From assembly GCA_028751875.1 (NCBI GenBank), contig CM054140.1, positions 9,037,955 through 9,101,954 of the forward strand: DNA of 64,000 nt, written 5' to 3'. Position numbers and translations under genes: made by a program. Below, piece by piece: positions 1 through 12,954 of the stretch; the first letter of the stretch is position 1; every line of letters starts with the position of its first letter. The notes beneath the pieces were generated by a model that was not told where the DNA came from, did not search any database, and was given only the letters and a program-made list of their open reading frames with translations. This DNA is from Rapana venosa. Taxonomy: Eukaryota; Mollusca; Gastropoda; Neogastropoda; Muricidae.

Positions 1-75
1 TGAGCAAACCGTTGCATACAAAAAAATCCCAACATCGGTGAACCTCAGAGCTCTAGTCGAGGAGCTAAAAAAAAT
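1..75 (+). repeat. Shared SINE 3' module
   Basis: ACATCGGTGAACCTCAGAGC and TCTAGTCGAGGAGC match the module seen in several SINEs in the window; the upstream part is off the edge. Confidence 0.6.
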
Positions 76-303
76 TTACGAAGAAAAGAACAGCATGGAA
101 AGCTGCCTCAACAACGAGACTATACATCTTCTTCAAGTCTCCATGAAGGGGAAGTGCACAATAGGAAGAGTCAGAGCTGTCACCTCAGGCGGTGGAGTCG
201 TGTGCCGTTTGCTGGAGTGTGTCCTGCTACAGTAACACACGGTAACACACACTGCCGCCCCTACCGCAAAGGAATCAAAAAGATGCATTCCTTCACATGA
301 GGG

Positions 304-755
304 GCGGGACAGCCTAGTGATTAGAACATTGCCCTCATGATCTGATGGCCTCGGTTCGAGCATCATTGAGCATGCACCTGTACTGTTGAAAGGGATTTTC
401 GCCCTGGAGTGAACATCAGTACCGACACAACTCCACTGAATGTCTATCGGGTGAGACTATAAACCCAAGATCCAGTGTGGAAATGCAAATGCACGCAGAA
501 CATGTTAAAACCCGTTCCACCTTTCGGAAGAGTGAGCCGTTGTACGCTGGTAGGAACAAATTGCCAAATTTTACAACGCATGCATGATGGCGGCAAGTTT
601 AGACATCATCCCTGAAGTTGGCATGCAGCTACCTTAATGGGACAGGCGGGGTGGATGGGTGGGTGGGGGGGGGAGAGGGGATGGTTCGGGTCGCAAACGC
701 AAAATCTCTCCATTGGTGAACTACCTCAAGAGCTCTAGCCGAGGAGAGAAATAAA
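304..755 (+). mobile_element. SINE-1 copy with long 3' module
   Basis: Head GGGACAGCCTAGTGATTAGA (A-box) and CTCGGTTCGAGCAT (B-box), body with ACTCCACT, then CATTGTACGCTGG-like sequence. It continues into the module with GGCATGCAGCTACCTTAATG and CTCCATTGGTGAAC. A G-rich stretch splits the module. Confidence 0.75.
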
Positions 756-890
756 CATTCTTTCACATCTTCTACCATACACATCTCTGTGAACATACAG
801 CTGTCGTTTGTTTGTTTGCTTCCTTGCTTGTTTTGCTTTCATTATTGGCAAGAATGGGGAACTATCAATTCTAATGTGTCTCCATATTTA

Positions 891-1181
891 AAAGGTAAAG
901 GTGTCTCATAACCTATGTGGTCGTTGGGGAGCAAGATGTCAGAGACCTCAGCTTCTCCAGGGACCAGCATATTGAGGGTGGCACCCATCTCCTCTCCCTC
1001 GCTGCTTTACTTTCCCTGACCCTAAAGAGGCAGGTACCCATTGACAGCTGGGTGAATGGGGGGACTGTACTGAAGCCAAGACTTGCATACGCTCACCCAT
1101 CCTCTTGGTAACCACGCTCAATGCTGCTTAACCCTAGCTAGGGGAAAACGAGTGTTCTGACCGCTGAGCTATCCTGTCCCC
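891..1181 (-). mobile_element. Chimeric tRNA/5S-head SINE (SINE-2), full copy
   Basis: On the minus strand it opens GGGGACAGGATAGCTCAGCG (tRNA-like A-box), then a degenerate 5S-like segment (TTAAGCAGCATTGAGCGTGG, then GGATGGGTGAGC), then the shared body through CCCTCAATATGCTGGTCCC to the ACCTTTACC end. Confidence 0.8.
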
Positions 1182-1189
1182 ATCTTCAC

Positions 1190-1300
1190 ACTAGGCCCAG
1201 ACCAACAGTTTTTGTTAGCGATTGATGTCAGCTAAGTACCAAGGTCTACGTTAAAATGTTGATGATCTGCTGATGTTATGTTGAGTTCACCTCTAGCCGT
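1190..1300 (-). mobile_element. SINE-4, first part (interrupted by LINE)
   Basis: GATGTCAGCTAAGTACCAAG and ACGTTAAAATGTTGATGATC match the unbroken copy at 26.9 kb. The LINE at 1301-3202 separates it from its other part at 3203-3470. Confidence 0.7.
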
Positions 1301-3202
1301 CATCATTAACCATTACACCCAGCGGTGTGTAGGGCAGCAACAAAGCGCTTCCACTCCTGCCTATCCTGGGCTAACCTAGTCACTGATCCCCAAGAGTGCT
1401 GCATGGCCTTCATCTCACTTTCTACAGTCCTCCTCCACGTTGCTTTTGGTCTTCCTTTCTTTCTCCTTCCTTCTGGGGTCCAGTGCAATGCTGTTCTTGT
1501 GATTGACTATAGGTCTCTTCGGAGGATGTGCCCAATCCACTTCCACCGTCGTCTTGTGATGATGGTTCCCATGTCTTCCTGCCTGCATCTCCGTAGTAGG
1601 TCTTCATTGGAGATCTTCTCTGGCCAAAAGATCCGGAGAATTCTTCGGAGGCATACGGTGTGAAAGGATCGAAGTTTGGTAAGACCCGCTTCCGTCATCC
1701 TCCAGCACTCAGAACTGTACAGGAGCGTAGATACAACACAGCTCTGGTATAACTTCAGCTTGGTGTTGGTGCTGTACTGAGTTGATCTCCAGATATTGTT
1801 CATCTCCCTAAACACACACCTGGCCTTGCCCAGTCTGTTGTGGATGTCTTCTTTTGTGCCGCCCTCTGGTTTGATGATGCTGCCAAGGTATGTGAACTTG
1901 TCTGTCTGGCGTAGGTCAGTTCCATTCACTTTCACAGGGGCTGGTGTGTTCACATTGAGCCACATTGTCTCTGTTTTCTTGGTGCTAATACGAAGCCCCA
2001 CTTGCTGTCCGAATATTTGGAGTCTGCTGGTCTTCTCCTGGATATGTTGGTGTGTGTGTGACAGCAGCGCCAGGTCATCCGCAAAGTCAAGATCGTCTAG
2101 TGTTGAGAACAGGCTCCAGCGAATCCCTCTTGGGGTGTCTTCTGACGTCTTTCCTCATCACCCAATCAATGGCCAGATTGAAGAGAATTGCCGACATCAC
2201 ACATCCTTATCTTACTCCAGTCTTGACTTCAAAGACATTGTTGCTATGGCCCACAGAGCATCTGAAGTTGTCGTAGAAGCTCTTGATAAGGTGTGCCAGT
2301 TTCGGTGGGATGCCATAGTGTCGAAGGATACTCCAAAGGCTGTCTCTGTGTACGCTGTCAAATGCCTTTTCGAAGTCCACTAAATTCACATACAGTTGTC
2401 TTTGCCACTCTGTGCACTGTTTAATGATGTTTCTGAGCGTGAATATCTGGTCTATACATCCTCGTTGCTTCCTGAACCCTGCTTGTTCCTTCCTCAGTAC
2501 ATCGTCCACAGCGTCTGATATTCTTCTGATGATGACCTTGGCCAGTATCTTGCGTGGCACAGACAAAAGAGTGATTCCCCTCCAGTTGTTGCAGTCGCTC
2601 AGGGTTCCTTTCTTGGGGATTTTGACTATCACTCCCTTGGTCCAATCGTCAGGTACTTTCTCGTTCTTCCATGCAGCTGTGAACAGTGGTTGCAGTATGT
2701 CAGCTGCTAGTTCAGAATCTGCCTTGAACAGTTCGGCACCAAGGTTGTCCTGGCCTGGTGACTTGCCGTTCTTGAGGGTCTTGATGGCAGCCACTATCTC
2801 TTCCTTTGTTGGGGGGTTGACATCAATTTCTAAGTCTTTTGTAGCTTCTGGGATGTCGGCTGTCTCGTCAGGTGGTGGTCGGTTGAGAACTTCCTGGAAG
2901 TGTTTAGCCCATCTTTCTTCTTGCTCTTTCTCTGTTGTCAACAGTTTCCCTTGTCTGTCCCTGATTGGTCCCCCAGCGCTCCTCCTCAATTTGTTGCATA
3001 CTTTCTTGGTGATCTTGTAGACTCTCCCTTGCTCTCCTTGGGCCGCCGCCTCTTCTGCCTCAGCTGCCAGCTGGTCCATGGCTTCTCTCTTGTCACGGCG
3101 TGCGAGTCTCTTCACTTTCCTGTGTGCCTCTCTGTACAACTCTTCCTGCCTCTCTCGTAGCCGTGGAGACTTTACTTGCAGAAGTCTCTTCTTGATCTCT
3201 CT
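1301..3202 (-). mobile_element. RTE-like non-LTR retrotransposon, 5' truncated and broken
   Basis: The first frame (about 3139-2207) encodes reverse transcriptase with GKSPGQDNLGAELFK, VDFEKAFDSV and GFRKQRGCIDQ. It ends at a TAA inside the GVRQG motif. A frame change follows; the next frame carries FADD (codons at 2085-2074) and the thumb region to about 1510. Another break precedes the last frame, which ends near 1306. The element ends in TAATGGTTAATGATG on the minus strand. The 12-bp repeat ACCTCTAGCCGT at 1289-1300 and 3203-3214 marks its target-site duplication. It is inserted in an older SINE. Confidence 0.85.
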
Positions 3203-3470
3203 ACCTCTAGCCGTGACTACCTCTTAGTATGACAACCTGCACTCTCCTTTACAAGAGTAAAAAGAAATCCCTCTGAAGTCGGAGCATGGCTGCCTATATG
3301 GCGAGGTACTTAATAACGAGTCATTCGTGTATAACGTCTCACCCAGGGTGTACTTGACAATGCCACAGTGATTCCCAGGTGGGATGAGTGAGACAAACGA
3401 GAGTGCACATTCTGGGTGACCCCTGGGGTGTTAAGCTGGAGAACACGCAACAACAACATAATGCTTCCCA
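3203..3470 (-). mobile_element. SINE-4, second part
   Basis: ACAACCTGCACTCTCCTTTA, GAAGTCGGAGCATGGCTGCC and CACAGTGATTCCCAGGTGGG, then a CAACAACA end. It continues the 1190-1300 part after the 12-bp duplication. Confidence 0.75.
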
Positions 3471-3639
3471 GGGTGAGATACCACTGATTTCGCAGCAAAG
3501 GAGAAATTAATATCAACAATGCTGCACTGGTTTGGATGCTATGGTTCAGTTTTTAGGAAGTCTTCTTCTTCATCATCTCCATTGAACTCTCAGACACCAA
3601 TTATTGTTGTCTGTCATATGAGCGAAAATGCATTGCGAT

Positions 3640-3905
3640 GCCGTGAAACGCCTGACAAGTGAGGCCCAGCGCATCCGACTAGGGCGTGGGAGATAACTGT
3701 TACCTTTTAAGACTTTCTGGGAAAGAAAAAAGGCAGGAAAATGGACCAAGAAGGCAGAAAATGGACAAGAATGGGATGACTGGAAGGAACAAAGCAGAAA
3801 TAAAGAGAGGGATAGAAAAGATGGAATTCCTAACGCAGAACTTCCAGAAGGTGGGGATGCTATTTTTACTGACAGGCTCCCGGCATCCCTACGGTCTTAG
3901 GAAGT
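3640..3905 (+). repeat. Dispersed repeat R6, copy 1
   Basis: GGCCCAGCGCATCCGACTAG, GGACCAAGAAGGCAGAAAAT and ACTGACAGGCTCCCGGCATC. It is closely similar to the reverse copy at 35.5 kb. It has no recognised coding content. Confidence 0.7.
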
Positions 3906-4057
3906 GAGCCGTTATGGATCCTATCCCTAACCAGTTGCCTCGCTCATTCACACTGAACGGGGCCCTGGAGTTTCAACAGGAGACAAGACAGCCCCCTTCA
4001 GTCCTCTGTGCAGCCTGTCTAACCTTGAAGGAGCCAACTGCAGGACAGCAACATGAC

Positions 4058-5085
4058 TTACTTGACTTTTGCCTCTTGGTTCCTTGGGGAACATAGGGCT
4101 GCAACAACACCCCTCCAACGAACTCGATTTGGGGAGATCCTCTTCAGCTCGGCCCATGTCATTCCGGCTGCCTTCGTTTCTTCATCAACACTTCTGCGCC
4201 AGGTCTGTTTTGGTCGACCAACTTTCCGCTTCCCTTGTGGATTCCAGTCAAGGGCCTGCCTGGTGACACTTGACGCAGGCTTGCGGAGTGTATGGGCCGA
4301 TCCATCCCCACTTCCTTTGTTTAATAATGGACTCGATTGGGGTTTGTCTGGTCCTGTCCCACAGTTGTTTGTTGGATATGACTTCTGGCCATCTGATGTT
4401 GAGGATGTACCTGAGGCATTTGTTGGTAAAAGACTGGAGTTTGTGGGTGTTGGTTTTTGTTACCCGCCAGGTTTCTGAGCTATAAAGTAGGACCGATTTG
4501 ATATTGGTGTTGTAGATCCGAATCTTGTTTTGAAATGAGAGGGCTGTTGACCTCCAAATTGGCCGAAGGGTGTTGAAGGCGTGACGGGCTTTGTTGATTC
4601 GGCACTTGATGTCTTCATCTGTTCCCCCATCTTTACTGACGACACTGCCCAGGTAAATAAACTTGCTGATTTCTTTGATGGTTTCTTGCTGCAGTCGCAC
4701 TGGGTCATGTGTTTTGTTGTTCACCCTCATGATCTCCGTCTTCCCGATGTTGATTTGGAGGCCAGTCTTTTCAGCTTCGTCAGCAACACGACAAAGCTTC
4801 TCTTGTGCGTCTTGTTGCCTGTGGGAGAGAAGGCTGATGTCGTCTGCGAAGTTCAGGTCTTCCATCTGCTTTATGAGGGTCCACTGTATGCCGGTTCTCC
4901 TGCCTGCTGTGGCTTGCCGCATTATCCAGTCAACCACCAAAAGGAAGATGGTTGGCGACAACAGACAGCCCTGATGAACACCGATCTGTACGGAGACGGG
5001 TTCCGTCAGTTTCCCTTCATGGATGACTTGACAGGTGGCATCTTCATATAGCTGCTGGATGATGGTGATGAACTTTGGTGGAAAA
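4058..5085 (-). mobile_element. RTE-like non-LTR retrotransposon fragment (RT and C-terminus)
   Basis: The frame from about 5085 to 4250 encodes PPKFITIIQQLYEDATCQ, GCLLSPTIF and NFADDISLLSH (the catalytic DD), then the thumb with YLGSVVSKDGG and LLYSSETWRV. A frame shift near 4270 separates it from the final part (WNPQGKRKVGRPKQTWRRS) that stops at 4058. The 5' end is truncated, and the CA-repeat-rich stretch from about 5150 lies on that side. It is a different subfamily from the copy at 1301-3202. Confidence 0.85.
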
Positions 5086-5169
5086 GGACAGCAACAGTCC
5101 CTGGCAAAATCCTGTATGAAACTTCCTCTCACAGGCAAGTGAACACATATTCCTGCATGCATACATACA

Positions 5170-5487
5170 TGCATGGACACATACACGCACTCATACATGC
5201 ACACACACGCGCGCGCGCGCGCTCACACACACACACACACACATACACACGCGCGCGCGAGAGCGCGGTGGGCAAAAACAGTCACATACGCAAAATCTCA
5301 CCATGGGTGAACTACGGAGCGCTAGCTCTTCAGTTTTGCACTTTTTGTTATTTTGTAATCCATTTGAACTTTGTAGCATAAGTACTCACGTTCACATGCA
5401 TAGACTTCTGTAGATACGTCCCAGTTGTTTGTTTTATTGGCGTGACAGACAGCTGAATTAAATGATGCATTGATAATGTACACGTGC

Positions 5488-5522
<35 letters not shown>

Positions 5523-5660
5523 CGTGTCGTGTGTTTGTGTTGTAATTGTCGATGTGTGTGGTGTGTGTGTGTGTGATGTGTATGTGTGGTGTGTGTGTGA
5601 GTGTGTGTGTGTGTGTGTATGCGCGAGTGTGTGTGTGTGCATGCACACCCATGCGCATGT
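5170..5660. repeat. CA/CG and GT microsatellites
   Basis: (CA)n with embedded (CG)n at 5195-5262 and long GT tracts at 5488-5645. A SINE module separates them. Confidence 0.9.
5268..5332 (+). repeat. Shared SINE 3' module
   Basis: CAGTCACATACGCAAAATCT and CACCATGGGTGAACTACGG, the conserved module without any head, next to a CA/CG microsatellite. Confidence 0.6.
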
Positions 5661-5734
5661 ATGTACGCATGCGTGTGTATCAATGTTAATGAACTTTTTT
5701 TAATGCTTTGCCCATTACTTACATGAGCTTTTGA

Positions 5735-5886
5735 AAAGAGAAAAACAAATATAGTGGGTGGCGCTGCTCTTGTAGCAATGCACTCCCCCCAGGGAGAGCA
5801 GCCCCAAATTTCACTCAGAGAAATCTGCCTTGACTTAAAGTGGTATACAATCAATACAATACAATACAATACAGTACAATACAATA
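5735..5886 (+). mobile_element. SINE-3 3' part
   Basis: It contains GGCGCTGCTCTTGTAGCAAT and AGGGAGAGCAGCCCCAAATT and ends in (ATACA)n. It matches, in reverse, the ends of the copies at 51.2 and 63.2 kb. Confidence 0.75.
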
Positions 5887-8800
5887 AAATGTTGATGATA
5901 TAAACTACTCATGTCTTTATTTTGTATGAAACACTAAACTGTCAGCCTGCAAAAGGAACATAGTTCATAACAACAATGTATTTCATCACTCAACATCTAA
6001 AGACAAATAAGATTAGAGGTCTTGCTGAGATAGGCCCTTGATTAATCAACCCTAACTCCCCCACCCCCCCCCCCCAAAAAACAAAAAAAAAGAAAGAGAG
6101 AGAGAGTTTTAAAGAAAATATCACTGAGGAGAAGTTCACATAACAATGCTTGCCATTTGTCAGAACAAAAAAACTTTGGTACAATCTTCTTTTTCTCACA
6201 ATCATAAACACACACACACAGAGGAGATAAAATCTACAATAGTTTATTTGACATACTCAGCTACATTATAAAAACAAACTGTAAAGACAAAGAAAGAAAA
6301 CCAAATAATTATGAATTGCTTAACACGAAATATCACAGAATAAGTTGTAATACAAAGCACCCTGAATAAATGAACTGTTTAATATCTGCAGTATAAAATG
6401 TGCCTAGATCACAGACATGAAACTTTCCTGAACTTTTATTGTATCTCAGAGACATCAACTGATGGACAACAGAAATCTAGACACCAATTAATTACAACCT
6501 ATGCACATGTATATCTGTGTGAATCAGTTTGGATGTGATGCAAAACTGGATGGGTACATGTCTTCTGTTGCACACCGGGTAAGGATATGGTTGTGAATGT
6601 GTACAAATTTGTGGATGTTTCTCTTGGAATATGTGTGTTGGTTTTTTTCCTGATTATGCTTCTTCACAACAGAATGTGTTTTGTCTCCTTGCACACAACC
6701 TTCACGTTTCAATTAAAAACAAAATAATAAAAATAATCATAAGAAAAAAACACCTTCTAGGCTCAGAAATCACCTACTTTCTAGAAATAATTTGTAAAGA
6801 AAATATATCTATGATCTCAAAGGTTTGGATGTGGACTAAATTACTCGTGCCATCAGTTTCCTATATGTACTAAAGCATTAAGCAGTAATTTTCCCTAATG
6901 ACTGATGAAAAAAGACTTTCTTTCACAAATTCATTTCTACTATATGCACCACCAACAACAAAATCTATAGCTAGCAGTTTTTCAAGACAAAACAAAAAGA
7001 AGATTTCGACCGTCATGATATTCTAAATTTGTGTGTATAGATAACACCACCAAAAGAGGAACTGTTCTAACATTAAAATCAGTTTTCTACACATAACTCA
7101 ATGAAATATATAAAGTGGACAGTTTGCAGAAAAGAAATCCTAAAAATATACAGAGTGAGGGGAAAAAAAGGTAGATATACTCTTCTGAAAGTTAATTGTT
7201 GTTTCTTTTAGCAGTGACCACATCACTTCTGCTGACAGATGACTCTGTGTCTACATTCTTCATACCAAGCTGACATCAGTAAGAACTGAGAACATGTCTT
7301 TTTTCACATAGCGATTTGTACATGTATACACCAGCTGCTATCCTTAGGTGTCAGCATGAGCTGTAACAGTTTTGAGTTTACACTGGGAAAATATATCTCC
7401 CTCACACTGACAGTCTCAGCATCGGTGATGTCACTTCACACATCTCTTGAACTGTTAAAATTTTTGGATCACCTCAAAAGAATTACATTAAGTGTTCTGC
7501 TTTTCAACAACAAAAATATGAAAGGAGTGAAGCAAAATACTTTGATGTTCATAGCAATGAAATCCTTTCTTAGAGATCAATCAAGTAAAGGGGAGAACTA
7601 TATAATGAAATGAATAACTAATCACACATAGACTTAAGATAGTTTTAATCTATGAAAACATAAAGACAAAGAATGATTCCTAAGACATAATTCATCTGAA
7701 ATACTCTACATTGTCAAAACTACAAAAGTGGGACAAAATATTTTTTTTTCCAAATTCTTGTAATGATAAGCAAGTATTCAACTCCCATATATACTATTTT
7801 GCAAGCCAGTTAAATGTCTTTCACATGATTTCTTTTCCTTTTTCTATAAAAATCCAAATAAATACAATATTCTGTTTCAATCTGTTGCTGTAAGTATTAG
7901 GTATATATTTTTTGCTGTTACATTTTTCACAACTTCTGATCCACCCATATATGAAACAAAGCATGCATATTGCATGGTAAGCTTGACAGCAAATTATCAC
8001 CAAAAACCCTCTAAAAATGAAAGCAGTAAAAAAAAAAGGAAACTAAAGAAATGTTATCATTAAATCTTCTTTTTTTTTAAAAAACACATGGCACTTTTGA
8101 ATATTTGCGTAGTTATGAACTGAAGCCAAACAAAGTGAATGGCAATGTCTTCTTTCTTTCTTTCTACACCCCCCCCCTCCCCCACCCCCAAAAAGTTTGT
8201 TTCTGATTCTTCTCTTCAATTTCTATTTTCTTTCTTCATCTCCTATTCATTTTCTTCCACTTCTTTTTTTTACTTGACAGAGGAAGAGTTGTGAATCCTT
8301 CACTCTTAAATGTTTGTGCATCAGTCCTCTTATTTATATACAAATATTGAAAGCAAAAACGTCTGACCATGACAATACTCCCATTTTCTCATCCTATATG
8401 TATGAAAACATAAACTTCAATGCCAGATTGTTGATATAAGCCTTTTCCTTAAAGTATAATGCTAGCCTCAAGGAAAAAGCCCTGTAATATTGTATTTTGG
8501 TGATTCATTGTAACTTGTACATGTTCACTCCTGTATCTGTTTGAAGTGTTCATGGAGCATCACTGTAATTTTAGTTTGAATGCTGTAGACTTTTGAAGTG
8601 TTTTGATCACTGCACACCTACCTTCTAATGGGTCAGAGGTGGATTGTTTCAATGCGATATTGCGAGTCAACATCATCATCAGCGATGATAGTTTACAAAG
8701 ACCATTGCAGCCTTTTAAGGGTCTAGGCATAACTCATATATCCTGTCATTTCTTCTAATCAACATAAAAAACACAAATGTAAATAAAACATTTTTTTCTA

Positions 8801-9244
8801 AGCACAGTCTATGATGACAAACAACTCTTACACTGTCTTCATGAAATGCCCCTTCAATCTAATTTTTTTTTCTTGTTCAAACAAAAATTCTTTACGCTCT
8901 GCATATTTATTTTTAAAGACAGTTGAAGATTTTCTTTATCCAAAAACAAATATTTATGGATTCATTTTCCACATACCTTTCAACATGACCTTCTGGTTTG
9001 ACCAGTTGGACCAATCTAGTTGGTTGTTGTATATGTAAAAATCATAAACATCCAATTCTTAGAATATTTCTCTTTCTTTAATTATTATCATATACAGACA
9101 TATGCAGATGACAATGTTCAGCACTGTGTACCCTGTGTGGAGTTATACATGACTATTGCTGAATGATTACGAGCTTCAGATTCCATCTCCATATATTCAG
9201 ATATGCAACGTTTCTACACAACACAGTTTACACAAGCAATAAAA
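5887..9244. other. AT-rich non-coding stretch (intron or 3' UTR)
   Basis: No recognisable exon or transposon. The base pattern is uniform and AT-rich with few simple repeats, unlike the rest of the window. Minus-strand AATAAA candidates occur near 5916 and 6244. It could be a long 3' UTR of a minus-strand transcript ending near 5.9 kb, or intron. Confidence 0.4.
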
Positions 9245-9381
9245 CTATAAAAGAAAAACACCAGGGGTTATTTTTTGTAGGGTTTTTTGGGGGTTTTTTT
9301 GTTTTTTCCTTCTGTTCTGTGTACAGAGTCGCTGGTTGATTCTAGCAGCAGAAGAAGCACAGGAGCAGATCATTATCTTCA

Positions 9382-9577
9382 GGTGTTTCTCTTTGTTTTG
9401 TCTTCTTTGTTCTTCAGACCTTTCTCTTTCTTTGTCTTCTTTGTTCTTCAGACCTTTCTTTCTTTGTCTTCTTTGATCTTCGGGTGTTTCTTCTTTCTCC
9501 TTGTTGTTCAGTGTTTCTCTTTCACTTTGTCTTCTTTCTTGCTGTGCCAGCATCCATCTCTTTGCTCCTGACCTCTG
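9382..9577 (-). repeat. Minisatellite of about 35 bp; possible exon end at 9577
   Basis: Plus-strand units of TGTCTTCTTTGTTCTTCAGA type repeat four or more times. On the minus strand a strong acceptor (GTTTCTTCATTTTCAG) abuts 9577, and an open frame of Lys/Glu/Arg-rich residues runs through the repeat to 9245. No homology is recognised and the phase from the 15.6-kb exon would give an immediate stop, so I do not call it coding. Confidence 0.4.
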
Positions 9578-10479
9578 AAAATGAAGAAACAAGCATTCTC
9601 TCCAACACACGGTAAATATCAGCAAACATGTTCACATCACGTCTTACGCAATGAATAGAAAATGATATTTCATACTGCAACTTGAAATACTGCAACATTT
9701 TTTCACAGGTTCTTTTTCTAACACAAGCAATGCATTAATACTATTTTTCTTATATACCCAAACCTTTTTTTAAAAAAATCAAATGTCCTCTTACAGAAGA
9801 AATTAATCATCATGTTACTTCACATCACAAAGAAAAACAACAACCATATAATGAAATTCTTATTATTCAGATTCACGTGAACACTCAACAGAAAGGTTTA
9901 ATTTTGCCAGTCAAATATGCCAAAGATTTTGTTTTGAAAAAAATCAACAGAGATTACAACTGATCAAATTATCAATAAGTAAACATAACACCCCCCCCCA
10001 AAAAAAAAACACAAAAAAACATGCTTGAAACTGAATCACCAAAATATCAATGACAGTGGATTTATCTACATAACATATTCATAAAATGTATGAATGCAAA
10101 TATATAAATGATAAAACAAAAAATGAGTTGAGTCCAAAAACTATTTCTTAGATCGAAAAAGCAAAAAACTAAAACCCAAAACCCAAAAACACACACACAC
10201 ACACACACAAAAAAAGGGAAAACGAAAAAACATGTAGCTGTAAAGAAGAAAAAAAAAGATTAGAAGATCAAACTTTGAACACTGGGACATGAAAAAATTG
10301 AGGGATCCAATAAAATGAAAATGAGGGAGGTGGTAAGGAAGAAATATAAAAAACAAAACAAATAAAGGGACAAGTCATTGTGCTGATGAAGAAAAAGACT
10401 ACAACTATATAATACACTGACTGTGGTGGCTTGATGCTGATACTGGCAGTGATGAGAGACTTTTTTTTTTAAAATAATT

Positions 10480-10490
10480 TTTAAAATATG

Positions 10491-10530
<40 letters not shown>

Positions 10531-10535
10531 AAAGA
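10480..10535. repeat. (TA)n microsatellite
   Basis: Pure TA tract within an A/T-rich interval. Confidence 0.9.
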
Positions 10536-11396
10536 AAAAAAGCAATAAACAAAGAAAGAAGAAAGAACAAATAAAATTTTGCAGGGAAAACGGCTACATG
10601 AGAAAAATGAATTCACAAATTATAACCTGTCTTTCAAAGCAAAACAAGCATTTTTCCACTATAAGTCTCACAACAACAACAACAACAAAAACAAAAAAGG
10701 TCAAAAATGAAATATAACCAACCAACCAAACAAAAACAACAACATTCAGCGACAAAAACTAACAGAAACAACAATCATAACAATTACACAATCTATAATG
10801 ATGATTGTATTAATGAAGACATATAACCAAATAAAAAAAACAACCAAAAAACAAAAACCAGGACTGAAAACAATGTTTGGAATGGGGGGGGGGGCTGTGG
10901 AAACAGTAGGAGGGGAAAGATACAGAGACCAACAAGGCAAGATCACACAAAAAATGAACGGAGCAACAAGAGAGGCAGACACTGACAAAGCAATGCTAGA
11001 CATACAAGTAAACAGACTAAAACAGAGAGATGATACAAATACTAATCAAAGAATTCAAGAACAAAACATCATAAAGGAAAGAAAATAAACCAGATACTAT
11101 ACAAAAAGCAAGCAGGAAAACAAACCTGAACAGAAACAGATATAAATGTACACACTATACATATAAAGAGAGAGGCAGAGAGAGAGACAGAGACACACAG
11201 AGACAGACACAGCAGACAGACAGACAGACAGAGGCAGAGACAGAGATGGAGAGACAGTGAGTTCACCTACACACAGTGACAAACTACTGTAAACTTCTAT
11301 TCATATCTTGAAAAACCTAATCTTCCCCACAGTGAACACTGCCCTAGCGGCCCTTACCCTGACACACTACTCAGAGAACACACTCTTTATCACTGA

Positions 11397-11448
11397 CTGC
11401 CCTGCCCTGCCCTGACCTGCCCTGCCCTGACCTGACCTGACCTGCTGG
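11397..11448. repeat. (CCTGCCCTGA)n-type array
   Basis: CCTGCCCTGC and CCTGACCTGA units, about ten 5-base steps. Confidence 0.8.
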
Positions 11449-11823
11449 ACAGCTTCCTCATACACTGACATGACACACATCATAAGAATCACTGTAAGTA
11501 AGTTTGTCGTCGTCGAACGCTCAGACAGCAACTGCTGAGGCCCTGACAAATGCTGCTGTGCGCTGAAGGCCCTCCTTCAGGGGTCCAAAGAGTTTAAGTG
11601 AGTTTATTCAGGCCGGAAATTATGACCTATTCATGGTCATTTTCCATTTGAATGGTTAATTTCTTGATTCTGTTACAGGTCTCCTGCTTACCCTTTCTCC
11701 ATCCCATCTACCTCCCCTCCCCCCCCCATTCCCCCTCCCCCCAAGTTTCACCCAGAATGAACCATTTCAGTAACCTTTCTTCTTCTGCATTAAACTAGCT
11801 CTCTTCTCTCTTCTCTCTCATTC

Positions 11824-11930
11824 CTCAGAGCTTTGAGGTTCACCAATGATGAGACTTGTGCATATGCGCCGCATTTTCCCCCTAACCATTAAGGTAGCCT
11901 CAATCCGATTTCAGGGGTCCCTGCTTACAT
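11824..11930 (-). mobile_element. SINE-3 internal fragment
   Basis: Contains TCCTCAGAGCTTTGAGGTTC, CACCAATGATGAGACTTGTG and a diverged AATCCGATTTCAGGGG end. Confidence 0.55.
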
Positions 11931-12954
11931 CAAATCAAAACTTGTTCAATCCGTGGACCACCCGAAGGTCACTCATATCAAAACTCTAGAGCACCAAAAA
12001 CTGGTATCAGCACCTAGAAGGGAAAAATAAAAGAAGCAAATTTTCTTGTTTGTTTGGGTTGTTTTTTTTAAACTTCTGCCTATTTGGAAAATTATGGAGG
12101 GAAAAGTAACTTTACCACCACAAAGAAAAAAATTCTGGTTCAGCTAGCTTTAAAGACCCTGTGACAAAGTTGGTAGGTGGAAACAGACTTGCACTGGGAT
12201 GAGTCAGAACAGTTTTAGTTTGTTTGTTTTTGTTCTCCATCAATGTTTTGAACTTTTTCTTTTTAAATATCCAGCATGATAGAGTATTTTCAATGATGAT
12301 TGGAATAACTTCACCTTGTCACTAAATCAGTCATGTGGAGTTAAAATGATTACGGTTCTTTTTTTTAATCTAAATGTGGCCAATTAGAAATGCCATTTTG
12401 TTAAGGCAAAGTCATCACATAGGATTTCTCTGGGGGGGTTTACCGATATCTACGAGTTTTATCAACCAACCACTTAGTAACCTAACCATCCTGAAAAACA
12501 GAAAACTTTTTAAAAAAAACAATAAAAAAAACAAACCAACTACATATACTTTATACAAATCTGAATCTCAGAAGACAACACAAAGAAAATGAAACCCACA
12601 AGCTGTGTGTTAAATTAAGCAGCTGCTGATGAAAACATCTCTACAGTTTAGTTCAAGCACTACAATTATTACCCAATCTATCACTCCAGGAACCCCCACA
12701 CTACAATCACCGACTACATGATGCACACTTCTGTCAAAAGGAGACCTTGGGGTGGTGACCATTTACATGCCAACCCAACAACGCCAGTCCAAGGTGAAGC
12801 TAGTTTTGCATGTATGCAAGTAAATTTTCCTACTTTCAGAAATGCTGTTTGACCTAGTATGAATTTCTCTGTTTGAGATAATAAAGTATTTGAATTTGAA
12901 ATAACTTATTACATACATTTACATGTGTTTATTTATTATTTATTTTTATTTATT

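Noticed and set aside
1796..2383. 195-codon plus-strand ORF
   Set aside because: Antisense shadow of the reverse transcriptase on the minus strand.
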